A stretch of 64,000 nt of DNA from Chitinophaga sp. LS1 (GCF_034274695.1 NZ_CP128362.1:6450501-6514500), one strand, 5' to 3'. Numbered from the stretch's first letter, positions 1 to 7,990 are shown. Numbers and translations: made by a program. The notes: generated by a model not told the origin, from the letters alone.

Positions 1-962
1 GAAGCCATGACTGCAATATTTCGTGCATGCTCAATGGGTGCTTTATCCTGACTACATTGTCCCACTACTATTCGGGAGCGCATCAACAGCAAAACCGTAT
101 CCCTAGAATAAATTCCGCTCGCCACTTCTTCCAGTCCGTCTCCTCCATTGCCACTATCCAGTGCACTTTTCACCGCATCATCCATCCATTTCCGGACCTG
201 TCTGTTAATGTCATATTCATCATGAATAAATTGCAGGTCAGCACCATCCAGGTAGTACCAGTTCTTTTCCCCATTATGTTTTTGCTTACGCACATATTCT
301 TTGATACTATTAAATGCCTGGTTATTGTCATCTTTACCGTATTTTTGAGCTACCATGACAGCCGTACCCGTATCCACCATACAATCCACGTATTGGATCA
401 TCTTTGCATATTCCTTTGGAAGTAATAGGCTCGTAAATGGTTTATCCAGCAAGATGGCTGTTATATAATATTGGGTGGTATCCTCGTAAGAAGATCCACC
501 GGGAATACAGATCCATTTGCCTGTTGGCTGCACGTCCAGCTCATCGCTTTCAAATCCATTCGCATTGCCATAAATCAACGTAGTGTGCATTTTCCCCTCC
601 GTCTTATCATATTCAGTAGCATAAGCAACAACGATATTCGAAGTATCTTTCACTTCAACCTCCGGAAATTCTTTCAGCAGGTCCTTCAGAGAAATAGCAT
701 TATTCAATCTCTTTTCTATGAGAGAATGTTGCTTTTCTTTGACAACTAAATTGTAACATAGCCCATGGCTCTGCGGCAGGGAATGATATTGTGGATGAGG
801 AACACATTGCAGGTAACGGAGGTTCAGCGAGTCAGCTGTTATCTTCAGTTCCTGCATATCGGCGGGTTGATACAACAGCCCATCATACTTATTAGATTTG
901 GTATGCTGGCAAGCTACAATTAAAGGCATAGAAAGGATCAGGGATATTATCCATCTTCTCAT
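1..962 (-). CDS. Hypothetical lipoprotein, 3' end outside window
   Basis: I do not recognise the family. The frame is open from an ATG at 960-962 down to base 1 with no stop, giving about 320 residues, and continues off the edge. The N-terminus MRRWIISLILSMPLIVAC is a lipoprotein signal with the lipidation Cys at residue 18, so the product should be anchored in a membrane and face the periplasm or surface. The rest is soluble, rich in D, E, K and Y, with no catalytic motif that I can name. Its start lies about 70 bases from the divergent hydrolase start, so the two share a short intergenic promoter region. The gene call is firm; the function is unknown. Confidence 0.8.
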   Translation of the reverse strand, partial: MRRWIISLILSMPLIVACQHTKSNKYDGLLYQPADMQELKITADSLNLRYLQCVPHPQYHSLPQSHGLCYNLVVKEKQHSLIEKRLNNAISLKDLLKEFPEVEVKDTSNIVVAYATEYDKTEGKMHTTLIYGNANGFESDELDVQPTGKWICIPGGSSYEDTTQYYITAILLDKPFTSLLLPKEYAKMIQYVDCMVDTGTAVMVAQKYGKDDNNQAFNSIKEYVRKQKHNGEKNWYYLDGADLQFIHDEYDINRQVRKWMDDAVKSALDSGNGGDGLEEVASGIYSRDTVLLLMRSRIVVGQCSQDKAPIEHARNIAVMA

Positions 963-1022
963 AAGAGATACATTTTCTAATAGGATGCAGAAGTTAAGAA
1001 AATCCATAAAGCGGGATATCAT

Positions 1023-1030
1023 TATCTTTG
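1023..1030 (+). promoter_or_regulatory. -7 box TATCTTTG
   Basis: Perfect match to the Bacteroidota -7 consensus TAnnTTTG. It is separated by only four bases (TTCC) from the hydrolase ATG at 1035, so transcription should begin at or next to the start codon. No clear -33 TTTG is visible. Confidence 0.55.
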
Positions 1031-1034
1031 TTCC

Positions 1035-1694
1035 ATGCTGGAAATAAAATCATTATCACTAACTATATCTGCGGCGCCCGGAGCCGTTTCTGCTATCTGC
1101 ACCCTGCCGGAAAAGCCTATATGTATCCTGACACTAGCACATGGCGCAGGTGCAGACATGCACCACTCTTTTATGGAAGCACTGGCCACTTCACTGGCAG
1201 ATGCGGGCATTGCCACCCTCCGATTCAATTTCCCTTTTACAGAACAAAAAAAGAAACGCCCTGACTCCCCTGCCGTCGCTCAGCAAGCGATAACCGCCGC
1301 TATCGATAAAGCGAAAGAATTGTACCCTGCCCTCCCTCTATTTGTAGCAGGCAAATCATTTGGCGGCCGTATGTCATCCCAATATCTTTCTGTGAACCAC
1401 AGAAAGGATGTAACCGGCCTGATCTTCTACGGGTTCCCCCTGCATGCCGCAGGCAAACCATCTATAGACAGGGCGGAACATTTAAAAGAAGTAAAAGTAC
1501 CGATGCTGTTCCTGCAGGGCACAAAAGATACCCTGGCTACCTGGGATCTGATTGAAACAGTATGCAAGTCTTTAAAGAAAGCCACCCTAGTAAAACTGGA
1601 AGGCGCGGATCACTCTTTTAAAGCCGGTAAGCGTAAGGATATGATACCCTTGCTCACGACTGCTACAAAAGATTGGGTGAAAAAGAAAATATAA
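1035..1694 (+). CDS. Alpha/beta hydrolase, KANL3/Tex30-like (dienelactone-hydrolase fold)
   Basis: Cytosolic 219-residue alpha/beta hydrolase without signal peptide. The strand-turn LTLAHGAGADMHH (about residues 33-44) resembles the oxyanion loop of the Tex30/KANL3 family. The nucleophile elbow is GKSFGG with Ser108. Asp165 in QGTKD and His193 in GADHSF complete a plausible triad. Substrate unknown; such proteins are usually annotated as dienelactone hydrolases or esterases. The ATG at 1035 is preferred because it follows a -7 box by 4 nt and the fold starts directly after it. Single-gene unit; the next gene begins about 220 bases downstream. Confidence 0.85.
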   Translation: MLEIKSLSLTISAAPGAVSAICTLPEKPICILTLAHGAGADMHHSFMEALATSLADAGIATLRFNFPFTEQKKKRPDSPAVAQQAITAAIDKAKELYPALPLFVAGKSFGGRMSSQYLSVNHRKDVTGLIFYGFPLHAAGKPSIDRAEHLKEVKVPMLFLQGTKDTLATWDLIETVCKSLKKATLVKLEGADHSFKAGKRKDMIPLLTTATKDWVKKKI

Positions 1695-1847
1695 TGGTCC
1701 CTCCTCTCTTCAAAATAAAGATCTCCCGGGCATTTTTGTCCTGAACCATCAACCGCTCCCCTGCGTTAAAGCATTTTATATTCTGCTCAGCCGAACTTTC
1801 CGCAAATGACAAGAAATATGTATTTGTTCTAAGCATTTTCTTTAGTT

Positions 1848-1861
1848 GGGACAAATGTCCC
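1848..1861. promoter_or_regulatory. Inverted repeat GGGACA-N2-TGTCCC upstream of HAD/MFS operon
   Basis: A 14-bp inverted repeat with 6-bp perfect arms, lying 22 bases before a TAnnTTTG box. It is suitably placed for an activator or repressor of the HAD-MFS operon. No regulator gene is adjacent, so the cognate protein is unknown. Confidence 0.35.
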
Positions 1862-1882
1862 GGTTTTGCACAAAATAGATAA

Positions 1883-1890
1883 TAGTTTTG
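1883..1890 (+). promoter_or_regulatory. -7 box TAGTTTTG
   Basis: Matches TAnnTTTG and lies 25 bases before the HAD start. An upstream TTTTG at 1864-1868 is closer than the usual -33 spacing, so the promoter may depend on a regulator. Confidence 0.4.
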
Positions 1891-1915
1891 CCATCCGATT
1901 ATAATTAAAGAAATT

Positions 1916-2632
1916 ATGCATAACAATATTAAAGTCATCGCATTTGATGCAGACGACACTTTGTGGGTAAATGAAACCTACTTCCGGGAAGCGGAAGATC
2001 AGTTTACCATTATGCTGGAAGACTTCCTGCCAAGGCATGTAAGCATTAAAGAGCTTTTTAAGACCGAAATGGACAATATGTCCCTTTATGGATATGGAGT
2101 AAAGGCTTTTGTCCTTTCGATGCTGGAAACGGTCCTAAGGATCACAGAAAACAATATTCCCGCTGCCTACCTTGGTAAGGTCATTCAGATAGGCCGGGAT
2201 ATGCTCAGTAAGCCGGTGATTATGCTGGAAGGAGTTGAAACGGTATTGCAGGCCCTACAGCCACATTACCGGCTGGTAGTAGCCACCAAAGGGGATCTGC
2301 TGGACCAGGAGCGGAAACTGCGCCTCTCCGGTATCGAACATTACTTTCATCATATTGAAATTATGAGTGATAAACAGGAGAATGATTATGCAAAGCTCAT
2401 CAAACGACTGGATATACAGCCAGCGGAATTTATGATGCTGGGCAATTCCCTGAAGTCAGACGTACTGCCGGTACTTGCACTGGGTGGTTTTGGCGGCCAT
2501 ATTCCTTTTCATACCACGTGGGAACATGAACGCATCGACTTTACAATTAATCATCCGAACTTCTATGAGTTCACCACCATCACTGATACACTCGCCAAAC
2601 TACTGCCGGAACAAAATGCGGTTACTAAATAA
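1916..2632 (+). CDS. HAD-superfamily hydrolase
   Basis: 238-residue cytosolic phosphatase of the HAD superfamily (YjjG/2-haloacid-dehalogenase-like). Motif I is AFDADDTLW near residues 9-17, with Asp nucleophile and acid. Motif II is the VVATKGD threonine region near residue 120. Motif III is the lysine/GNSLKSDV region, with the acidic Asp of motif IV just after GNS. An alpha-helical cap lies between motifs I and II. It probably dephosphorylates a small phosphometabolite. Its last 17 bases overlap the start of the MFS gene in another frame, indicating translational coupling. No signal peptide. Confidence 0.88.
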   Translation: MHNNIKVIAFDADDTLWVNETYFREAEDQFTIMLEDFLPRHVSIKELFKTEMDNMSLYGYGVKAFVLSMLETVLRITENNIPAAYLGKVIQIGRDMLSKPVIMLEGVETVLQALQPHYRLVVATKGDLLDQERKLRLSGIEHYFHHIEIMSDKQENDYAKLIKRLDIQPAEFMMLGNSLKSDVLPVLALGGFGGHIPFHTTWEHERIDFTINHPNFYEFTTITDTLAKLLPEQNAVTK

Positions 2633-3947
2633 AAACCTTGTCTTAGCAATTGCCTCTATGGGCATTTTTGTAGAAGCCCTCGACATTGCCATCGTAAATC
2701 TGGCATTGCCAAAAATTGAAGCTGACCTCGGATTAAGTAATGATTCCGGTTATAAAATACAAAGTATCTATATCCTGATCTATGGGAGCTTTTTAATCCT
2801 GGGTGGTAAATTATCTGACTACCTTGGTAGAAAGACCATCTTTATGGCGGGATGTGGTATCTTCCTGATCACCTCATTGGGTGCTGGATTGTCACATTCG
2901 CTCAATACCCTGATCCTTTTCAGGGCATTGCAGGGATTGGGAGCTGCGTTATTAATGCCATCTGCATTTTCTATTGTCAATTACTATTTTAAAGAGCCGC
3001 ATGAACGCGGGAAGGCAATGGGCATCTTTGGGTCTTTTGCGGCCACAGGGGCTGCGGGTGGTGTGTCTGTAGGTGGGATTATTGCCAATTACTGGGGATG
3101 GTCGTGGGTGTTTTTGATGAATGTGCCTATACTGTTGGTGATCCTTGTAATTGCGTATCTCTATCTGGAAAAGGATACAAAGAGTGATAGCAGGTTGCCG
3201 GATATTCCGGCTGCGATTGCGCTGGTGTTGGGCATGATTTGTTTGTCGAAAATTACTGAAGGTAGCTATTTGTTGATTTCTGTGATTGTTTTAATAGTAG
3301 CTGCTTATTATTTATATAGCAGGCTTAAAACCCAGCCAGCACCATTATTAGATCTGAAGGTGTTGATACTTTCTTCTTTACGGAAAGGTACTTTATTGTT
3401 TTTTTTACTAGGCGCGTTGTTTACAGGATATTTATTGCTGATGAGTTTTCTCTTGCAACAAAACTTTCATTTTACCCCTGCGGAGGCCGGTTTTCTCATG
3501 ATGCCATTCAATATCATCTCAATATTGTTAGGAAGGTTTGGATTACCTGCTTTATCATTGAAATTTTCTCCTAAACAGATAGCCATGGGTGGTGCAGTGG
3601 CAATGCTGATGGGCGCTGTTTCGCTGGTCATTGCAGTACAGATCCATCATTTAGTTTTCTTGCTGGCAGGTGGTGCCTTTATCGCGGGGATAGGCATGAC
3701 GCTTTGTTATACCGGGTATACAGTGATAGCCATGGAGCATGTACCTACTGAACATTTAGGGATTGCCGCCAGCCTGATTAATACTGCCTATTTTGTGGGA
3801 GGTGGGGTTGGCTTACCGCTTATTTCAATCTTCATGCCGCATGATTCAGGGGAGTTGAATAGCCGTCCATTATGGTTGTTATGCATTGTCGCACTTTTAT
3901 CAATAGCAAGGTTATTATACAGAAAAAAGAGCGTGTATCAAAAGTAA
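2616..3947 (+). CDS. MFS transporter, drug:H+ antiporter type (EmrB/QacA-like)
   Basis: Multi-pass inner-membrane exporter of 443 residues. The first helix carries FVEALDIAIVNLALP, typical of DHA2 drug:proton antiporters, and GGKLSDYLGRKT is MFS motif A between helices 2 and 3. RALQGLGAALLMPSAFSI matches the family's helix-4 motif and GSFAATGAAGGVSVGG is motif-C-like. The chosen ATG at 2616 lies inside the HAD gene and starts immediately before helix 1; an earlier in-frame ATG at 2475 would add a non-membrane leader lying wholly within the HAD gene. Substrate unknown. The gene ends inside a terminator hairpin: its TAA is in the loop. Confidence 0.9.
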   Translation: MRLLNKNLVLAIASMGIFVEALDIAIVNLALPKIEADLGLSNDSGYKIQSIYILIYGSFLILGGKLSDYLGRKTIFMAGCGIFLITSLGAGLSHSLNTLILFRALQGLGAALLMPSAFSIVNYYFKEPHERGKAMGIFGSFAATGAAGGVSVGGIIANYWGWSWVFLMNVPILLVILVIAYLYLEKDTKSDSRLPDIPAAIALVLGMICLSKITEGSYLLISVIVLIVAAYYLYSRLKTQPAPLLDLKVLILSSLRKGTLLFFLLGALFTGYLLLMSFLLQQNFHFTPAEAGFLMMPFNIISILLGRFGLPALSLKFSPKQIAMGGAVAMLMGAVSLVIAVQIHHLVFLLAGGAFIAGIGMTLCYTGYTVIAMEHVPTEHLGIAASLINTAYFVGGGVGLPLISIFMPHDSGELNSRPLWLLCIVALLSIARLLYRKKSVYQK

Positions 3948-3962
3948 GATACACGCTCTTTT
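3925..3962. terminator. Bidirectional intrinsic terminator
   Basis: Perfect 15-bp stem AAAAGAGCGTGTATC / GATACACGCTCTTTT with an 8-base loop containing the TAA stop of the MFS gene. A run of T follows on the plus strand and a run of A precedes, so it can end both the MFS message and readthrough from the converging TonB receptor gene. Confidence 0.9.
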
Positions 3963-4050
3963 CATTCGGATACCTGATGGAGCCAGGTTTCCATTTATGC
4001 TGTTCTAAGGAGGTTCATTTATTTTTGATACATCCTGTTTTTATTAAAAG

Positions 4051-5970
4051 TTATAAAGTTACTCTAAACCCACCCATCAACCATCGTCCCGGCATCTGGG
4101 CACCTGTAAGGTCCGCATATGTTTTATTAAACACGTTGTCCGCTTCTACATTCAGGCTGAGTTTATTTTTGATCACGAATACATCTGCTTTAATACTCGC
4201 TACAAAGTATTCCTTTGTGACCATACCAGCTATACCACTTGCTGCCTGGGGATCTCTTACTTTGTACAAGCCATTTACACTTATACCAAACAACTGGTTA
4301 CGGTATGACAACATACCATTCAGCAGGAAGCGTGCGTGTGAAGAGATATAAAAAGACTGCTGACCTTCCTGGATATCAGAATACAACCAGGTAGCACCTG
4401 CTGTAGCACTTACGGTATGCTTTTCCTGATAGGTCCTGTTAAACTGGATATCAGTTTCCACCCCACTGGTCACCATCTTTGAAATATTGGTCGCCAGTGA
4501 ATATACACCTGTAGGTGACAGGTTATGTTTGTAAGGCATATTATCGTAAGCAGTGGTGGTCCAGTCGATCAGGTCATTGTACCTACGCTGGAATAAGGTA
4601 GAAGATACACGGAAATATTTGCCAAAATAATCCGCACCTGCTTCATAGCTGAAGGAGCTTTCTGCTTTCAGATCAGGGTTACCGATCTTTCCACTTGTAA
4701 CCAGTGCTTTGTTATTGTTGTTGTATCGTTCGGTGAAGTCAGCGTTACGGATAGTTTTACCTGCGCTACCACGAATCTGGAACTGACCTGTTCTATAGCT
4801 GGCATTCAGTTGAGGCACCAGCTCATAACCACTCCGCTCATCCCAGTCCAGGCGTAATGCAGGGCTCAGGGTGAGTACATCAAGTACTGTCGCTGTCATG
4901 GAAGCAAAACCTGCTGCCTGGTTCACGGTGTGATTCCCTCTGTCGTTGGAGACAATGCTCTTTTGCTGGAACTGACCACCTGCTACAAAACTGATATCGT
5001 CATTGAACTTATGCTCGTAAGTAGCGAGGGACTGCAATAACTTACTGCGGTTGTCATTGGCAATAGAAACAGAATTATACACGTAGTGATCGCTCATATT
5101 CTTATAGCCTGCCATCAGACTAAAAGAATTATTCTTCTTGCGGTAAGACAAGTTCAGTTGCTGCCACCAGGTAGAAAGTTTTTCGCTGGCGGTATCGGAA
5201 ACGTAAGTAGTGTAGAAGTTCTGCGCGGCGAACTTTCTATCGTCATAACTCAGGCGGTAAGAAAGTTTCCAGTTATCGCTCAGTTTATAACTGGCGGATC
5301 CGGAAATAGTGTGCAGGTGAAAATATCCATCAATACCACGCTGCGGCTGACCATCTGCATTATTGGTTTGTCCACCGATATCAACGGCCAGTTTATCTGT
5401 AGTATAATAAGCATTTGCGTTTGCGTTAAACAGTCCGTATGCGCCACCTGTAGCACCTGCGGTGATCTTTCTGGAGGGTGTGCTGTTCTGATTGTGTGCA
5501 AAGGTTTTAGTGATGATGTGTATCACGCCACCTACAGCATCGGAACCATAGATCGCTGAGGAAGCGCCTTTCAGTACTTCGATATGATCGATTTCGGCAG
5601 GATTGACAGGAATGTAACTGCTGAAGTGTCCGGTATTCGGATCGTTCACACGAACACCATCGAGGATCACGAGTACCTGCTGGAAGGTACCGCCACGGAT
5701 CACGATATCGCTGGCAGCGCCCATCGGACCTTTGGCCTGTACTTCTACACCTGGCAGGTAGCGGAGTACTTCATCTATTGAATGGACAGGCATTCTGGCG
5801 ATGTCCTCTCCTTTTATTACGTATAAGTTACGACCTGTTTTAGAACTCACTACCGGATTCACTGTGGCGGTGACTGTAACCGCGTCTAATTCATTTATTT
5901 TGTCCTGCGCCGGCAGCGTCAAAGCATATAGCATGCTGGCGGCCATAGGTAATGCTAATTTTGGAAACAT
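4051..5970 (-). CDS. TonB-dependent outer-membrane receptor, BtuB-like
   Basis: 639 residues: a short signal peptide ending near LTLPAQ, a TonB-box-like region before TVTATVNP, a plug domain at about residues 45-155 (VLRYLPGVEVQ, DIVIRGGTFQQVLVILDGVRVNDP, IEVLKGASSAIYGSDAVGGVI) and a 22-strand-type barrel ending in aromatic GGFRVTL. It lacks the N-terminal carboxypeptidase-like domain of SusC proteins and is short, as in vitamin B12/siderophore receptors, so it imports a small TonB-dependent ligand; B12 is a guess from plug similarity. The region upstream of its promoter has no B12 riboswitch that I can see. Single-gene unit, converging on the MFS gene. Confidence 0.88.
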   Translation of the reverse strand: MFPKLALPMAASMLYALTLPAQDKINELDAVTVTATVNPVVSSKTGRNLYVIKGEDIARMPVHSIDEVLRYLPGVEVQAKGPMGAASDIVIRGGTFQQVLVILDGVRVNDPNTGHFSSYIPVNPAEIDHIEVLKGASSAIYGSDAVGGVIHIITKTFAHNQNSTPSRKITAGATGGAYGLFNANANAYYTTDKLAVDIGGQTNNADGQPQRGIDGYFHLHTISGSASYKLSDNWKLSYRLSYDDRKFAAQNFYTTYVSDTASEKLSTWWQQLNLSYRKKNNSFSLMAGYKNMSDHYVYNSVSIANDNRSKLLQSLATYEHKFNDDISFVAGGQFQQKSIVSNDRGNHTVNQAAGFASMTATVLDVLTLSPALRLDWDERSGYELVPQLNASYRTGQFQIRGSAGKTIRNADFTERYNNNNKALVTSGKIGNPDLKAESSFSYEAGADYFGKYFRVSSTLFQRRYNDLIDWTTTAYDNMPYKHNLSPTGVYSLATNISKMVTSGVETDIQFNRTYQEKHTVSATAGATWLYSDIQEGQQSFYISSHARFLLNGMLSYRNQLFGISVNGLYKVRDPQAASGIAGMVTKEYFVASIKADVFVIKNKLSLNVEADNVFNKTYADLTGAQMPGRWLMGGFRVTL

Positions 5971-5995
5971 TAGGTATGGTTTACTGATTGGGCGG

Positions 5996-6003
5996 CAAAG
6001 GTA
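5996..6003 (-). promoter_or_regulatory. -7 box TACCTTTG for the BtuB-like receptor
   Basis: The minus strand reads TACCTTTG, a perfect TAnnTTTG, 25 bases before the receptor ATG. This implies a leader of about 20 nt, too short for a riboswitch. Confidence 0.55.
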
Positions 6004-6075
6004 CAGTAAAAATAATTAGTTCATCATTCGGTAGTCTATCATTTTGAATTTAGTCATGCCGGCCGCAGGCCCCTG

Positions 6076-6122
6076 CCGAATCTCCCGCGCAGTTGCCGTA
6101 GACAATTGCGCGGGAAATTCGG
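6076..6122. repeat. GC-rich interrupted inverted repeat
   Basis: Arms CCGAAT-N2-CCCGCGCA-N-TTG and CAA-N-TGCGCGGG-N2-ATTCGG around a 7-base loop: 17 paired positions in a GC-rich island within AT-rich DNA. It lies upstream of the receptor promoter, so outside the receptor mRNA. A smaller GCAGG/CCTGC hairpin sits next to it at 6065-6076. On the plus strand it is followed by a T-rich stretch, but no plus-strand gene precedes it. Confidence 0.6.
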
Positions 6123-6167
6123 GTGTTTATTTTTAAGAAAATTGAAATTGAGTCATCATACACCACG

Positions 6168-6293
6168 TTAAATACCTACCTGACGGAATATTTGCTGTAG
6201 CATATCCAGTTTTTGATCATACATATCACCAAGAGACATTTTTTTCCAGTCGCTTAATGTAGTGTTTTTACATTCGATGCAAAGCGCTAAAGA
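6168..6293 (-). pseudogene. C-terminal remnant of an unidentified protein
   Basis: A 41-codon open frame on the minus strand, beginning straight after two in-frame stops, with no good start except an internal ATG at 6237-6239. It reads like the end of a folded protein (ALCIECKNTTLSDWKK, then a helix LGDMYDQKLDMLQQIF). No family recognised. It lies just downstream of the truncated GNAT gene, so the region appears to be decaying. Confidence 0.3.
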
Positions 6294-6299
6294 TTATCA

Positions 6300-6686
6300 C
6301 TAAGAAATGATCTTTTGTAATAAAACCAGGTTTAACCATTGGCCATTTTTGCGACCCACTTCTTTTATTTTCCCAATGTTTTCAAAACCCATTTTCTCAT
6401 GGAAGATGATACTGCCTTCATTGGAAGAATCTATCACAGCAATAAACGTGTGAAAGCCCCGCTCCTTCCCGTCTGACAAGAGCCGTTCCAGCAATTGCCG
6501 GCCCATACCTTTCCCATGAAAATCTTTCTTAAAATAAAGACCATGCTCCGCAGAATGAGCATAAGCATTCCGCTCCCGAAACTGGCTATAAGCACCATAT
6601 CCTACTACCTGCCCATCTACTTCTACCACGAATATGGGCAATCCCAATTCCGCCTTTTTATGAAACCAGCTCTCCATAAACTCCAT
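6300..6686 (-). pseudogene. GNAT N-acetyltransferase with lost N-terminus
   Basis: 128 residues of a GNAT acetyltransferase of the phosphinothricin/methionine-sulfoximine acetyltransferase type. The acetyl-CoA loop is present (FHGKGMGRQLLERLL, the Q/RxxGxG/A signature), as are the following strand FIAVIDSSNEGSI and HEKMGFENIG. Family members have about 35 more N-terminal residues. Codons just upstream of the first ATG continue the expected sequence (TYNYDFEPKN), but an in-frame TAG lies before them, and another frame there reads KHTADSRG, suggesting a frameshift or nonsense lesion. It may still make a short protein from the ATG at 6684-6686; I favour a damaged gene. Confidence 0.6.
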
Positions 6687-6893
6687 GTTTTTGGGCTCAA
6701 AGTCATAATTGTAAGTCCCCTGCTATCGGCAGTATGTTTGATCCTGCTTTTTTAATACAGACCTTTCAGGGAACAGATAGGGTTTGAACACTCCCTGTCA
6801 TTTAGTAAGTTTTTTAAGTCCAGGACACAGCTGACACCTTTGCAGTTCAGGGAAGCATTTATCTAATTAAAGAGAGATTGAAGTTAAAGTTAC

Positions 6894-6945
6894 ATTTCAT
6901 CTCAAAGCCATTTTGGGAGAAAGAAACATGGCTTTGAGATGAAAT
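6894..6945 (-). terminator. Hairpin after the quinone oxidoreductase gene
   Basis: Perfect 18-bp arms ATTTCATCTCAAAGCCAT and ATGGCTTTGAGATGAAAT around a 16-base loop, 10 bases beyond the stop of the minus-strand oxidoreductase. The T tract after it on the minus strand is weak, so it may act partly as an mRNA-stabilising 3' stem. Confidence 0.65.
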
Positions 6946-6955
6946 AACTTATTTT

Positions 6956-7891
6956 TTATGGTTGCAAAATAATACTACCTGTCGTTTTTCTGGATTCCAG
7001 ATCTGCATGGGCTTTTGCCGCATCAGCTAAAGAATAAATAGTCGGATTTTCAATGCTCAACACTCCCTTTCGGATCAGGTCAAAGATCTCTTCCATCGCT
7101 TTCCCACTTTTATCCTGATAGGCAGGATAGTGATTCAGGACAGCCGTTACAAAATGGATATTTCTATCTTCCATCCATTGCGTATCTATATCTGGCATAC
7201 CGGATGGCCAACCGTATAATACCGCAGTGCCACCGGGTTTTATCAACTCCAATGATTGCTGGAAAGTAGTTTTGCCAATACCATCGTATACCACATCCAC
7301 TACTTCTGTTAACTGCTCATTTTGCAAATTAATTACCTTTTGAAAGCCACGCTTCAAAGCAAGTTCTTTCTTTGCCGCATTTCCTACTTTACCAATTACA
7401 GTGGCGCCTATTGACCGCGCCCATGCACTCAATAATGAGCCTACTCCTCCCATCATAGCATGTACCAATACAACCTCCCCGGCTTTTACTTCATGACTTG
7501 CTTTTAGCAACATATGTGCAGTCAATCCTTTCACCATTACGGAAGCAGCCTGTTCAAAAGTAATATCATCAGGCAGTTTATACAGCTCATTTTCATTTAG
7601 TACCTTGTGTTCCGCATAAGCACCAGCTGTGCCATAATAAGCCACCCGATCTCCGGGTGCGAATTGCTTCACGGCATCGCCAACCTGCTCAATAATACCG
7701 GCAGCTTCCAGTCCAATGGGCGCAGGAAAGGCATCGACAGGAAAGGTACCATTTCTGAAAAATACATCTACATAATTCACCCCGATGGCTTTTTGGCGGA
7801 TCAATACTTCCTGTGGGCCGGGAGGCCTCAGTTCAACAGTCTGATATTTTAATTTATCTTTTTCTTCAATCAATACAACATTTGTTATCAT
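6956..7891 (-). CDS. NADPH:quinone oxidoreductase (zinc-independent MDR family)
   Basis: 311-residue cytosolic medium-chain dehydrogenase/reductase. It has the GroES-like N-terminal half (GVNYVDVFFRNGTFP, GLEAAGIIEQVGDAVKQFAPGDRVAY) and the quinone oxidoreductase signature around VKGLTAHMLL. The nucleotide fold carries HAMMGGVGSLLSAWAR in place of the usual AAAGGVG. No zinc-binding cysteines. It reduces quinones or enals with NADPH. It is divergent from an HxlR regulator, a common pairing in which the regulator senses electrophiles or quinones and controls the reductase. A TAnnTTTG box at 7909-7916 precedes the start. Confidence 0.9.
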   Translation of the reverse strand: MITNVVLIEEKDKLKYQTVELRPPGPQEVLIRQKAIGVNYVDVFFRNGTFPVDAFPAPIGLEAAGIIEQVGDAVKQFAPGDRVAYYGTAGAYAEHKVLNENELYKLPDDITFEQAASVMVKGLTAHMLLKASHEVKAGEVVLVHAMMGGVGSLLSAWARSIGATVIGKVGNAAKKELALKRGFQKVINLQNEQLTEVVDVVYDGIGKTTFQQSLELIKPGGTAVLYGWPSGMPDIDTQWMEDRNIHFVTAVLNHYPAYQDKSGKAMEEIFDLIRKGVLSIENPTIYSLADAAKAHADLESRKTTGSIILQP

Positions 7892-7908
7892 ACATTCCTA
7901 TTTGCCAG

Positions 7909-7916
7909 CAAAGCTA
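7909..7916 (-). promoter_or_regulatory. -7 box TAGCTTTG for the quinone oxidoreductase
   Basis: Minus-strand TAGCTTTG, 17 bases before the start codon. The expected -33 region runs into the 36-bp palindrome. Confidence 0.5.
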
Positions 7917-7942
7917 CCGGGCCTTACGTCAAAAATAAAGTC

Positions 7943-7978
7943 ACTTCCTGCAAGGGAAGTACTTCCCTTACAGGAAGT
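7943..7978. promoter_or_regulatory. 36-bp palindromic operator between divergent HxlR and oxidoreductase genes
   Basis: Two 18-bp half-sites, ACTTCCTGCAAGGGAAGT then ACTTCCCTTACAGGAAGT. The second is the reverse complement of the first with one mismatch. Each half itself contains nested AAGGGAAGT/ACTTCCCTT and CTTCC elements, so two dimers could bind. It lies between the two -7 boxes (7916 and 7983), covering both -33 regions, as expected for an autoregulating HxlR repressor. Confidence 0.8.
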
Positions 7979-7982
7979 CAAC

Positions 7983-7990
7983 TATATTTG
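7983..7990 (+). promoter_or_regulatory. -7 box TATATTTG for HxlR
   Basis: Perfect TAnnTTTG, followed by CACT and the ATG at 7995. The message is predicted leaderless. Confidence 0.6.

Noticed and set aside
1..749. Plus-strand frames near the left edge
   Set aside because: They are antisense to a minus-strand lipoprotein gene with a lipobox and an uninterrupted frame to the window edge.
6020..6180. Cobalamin riboswitch upstream of the BtuB-like receptor
   Set aside because: The structured DNA lies upstream of the TACCTTTG promoter, so outside the mRNA, and I see none of the conserved B12-box sequence.
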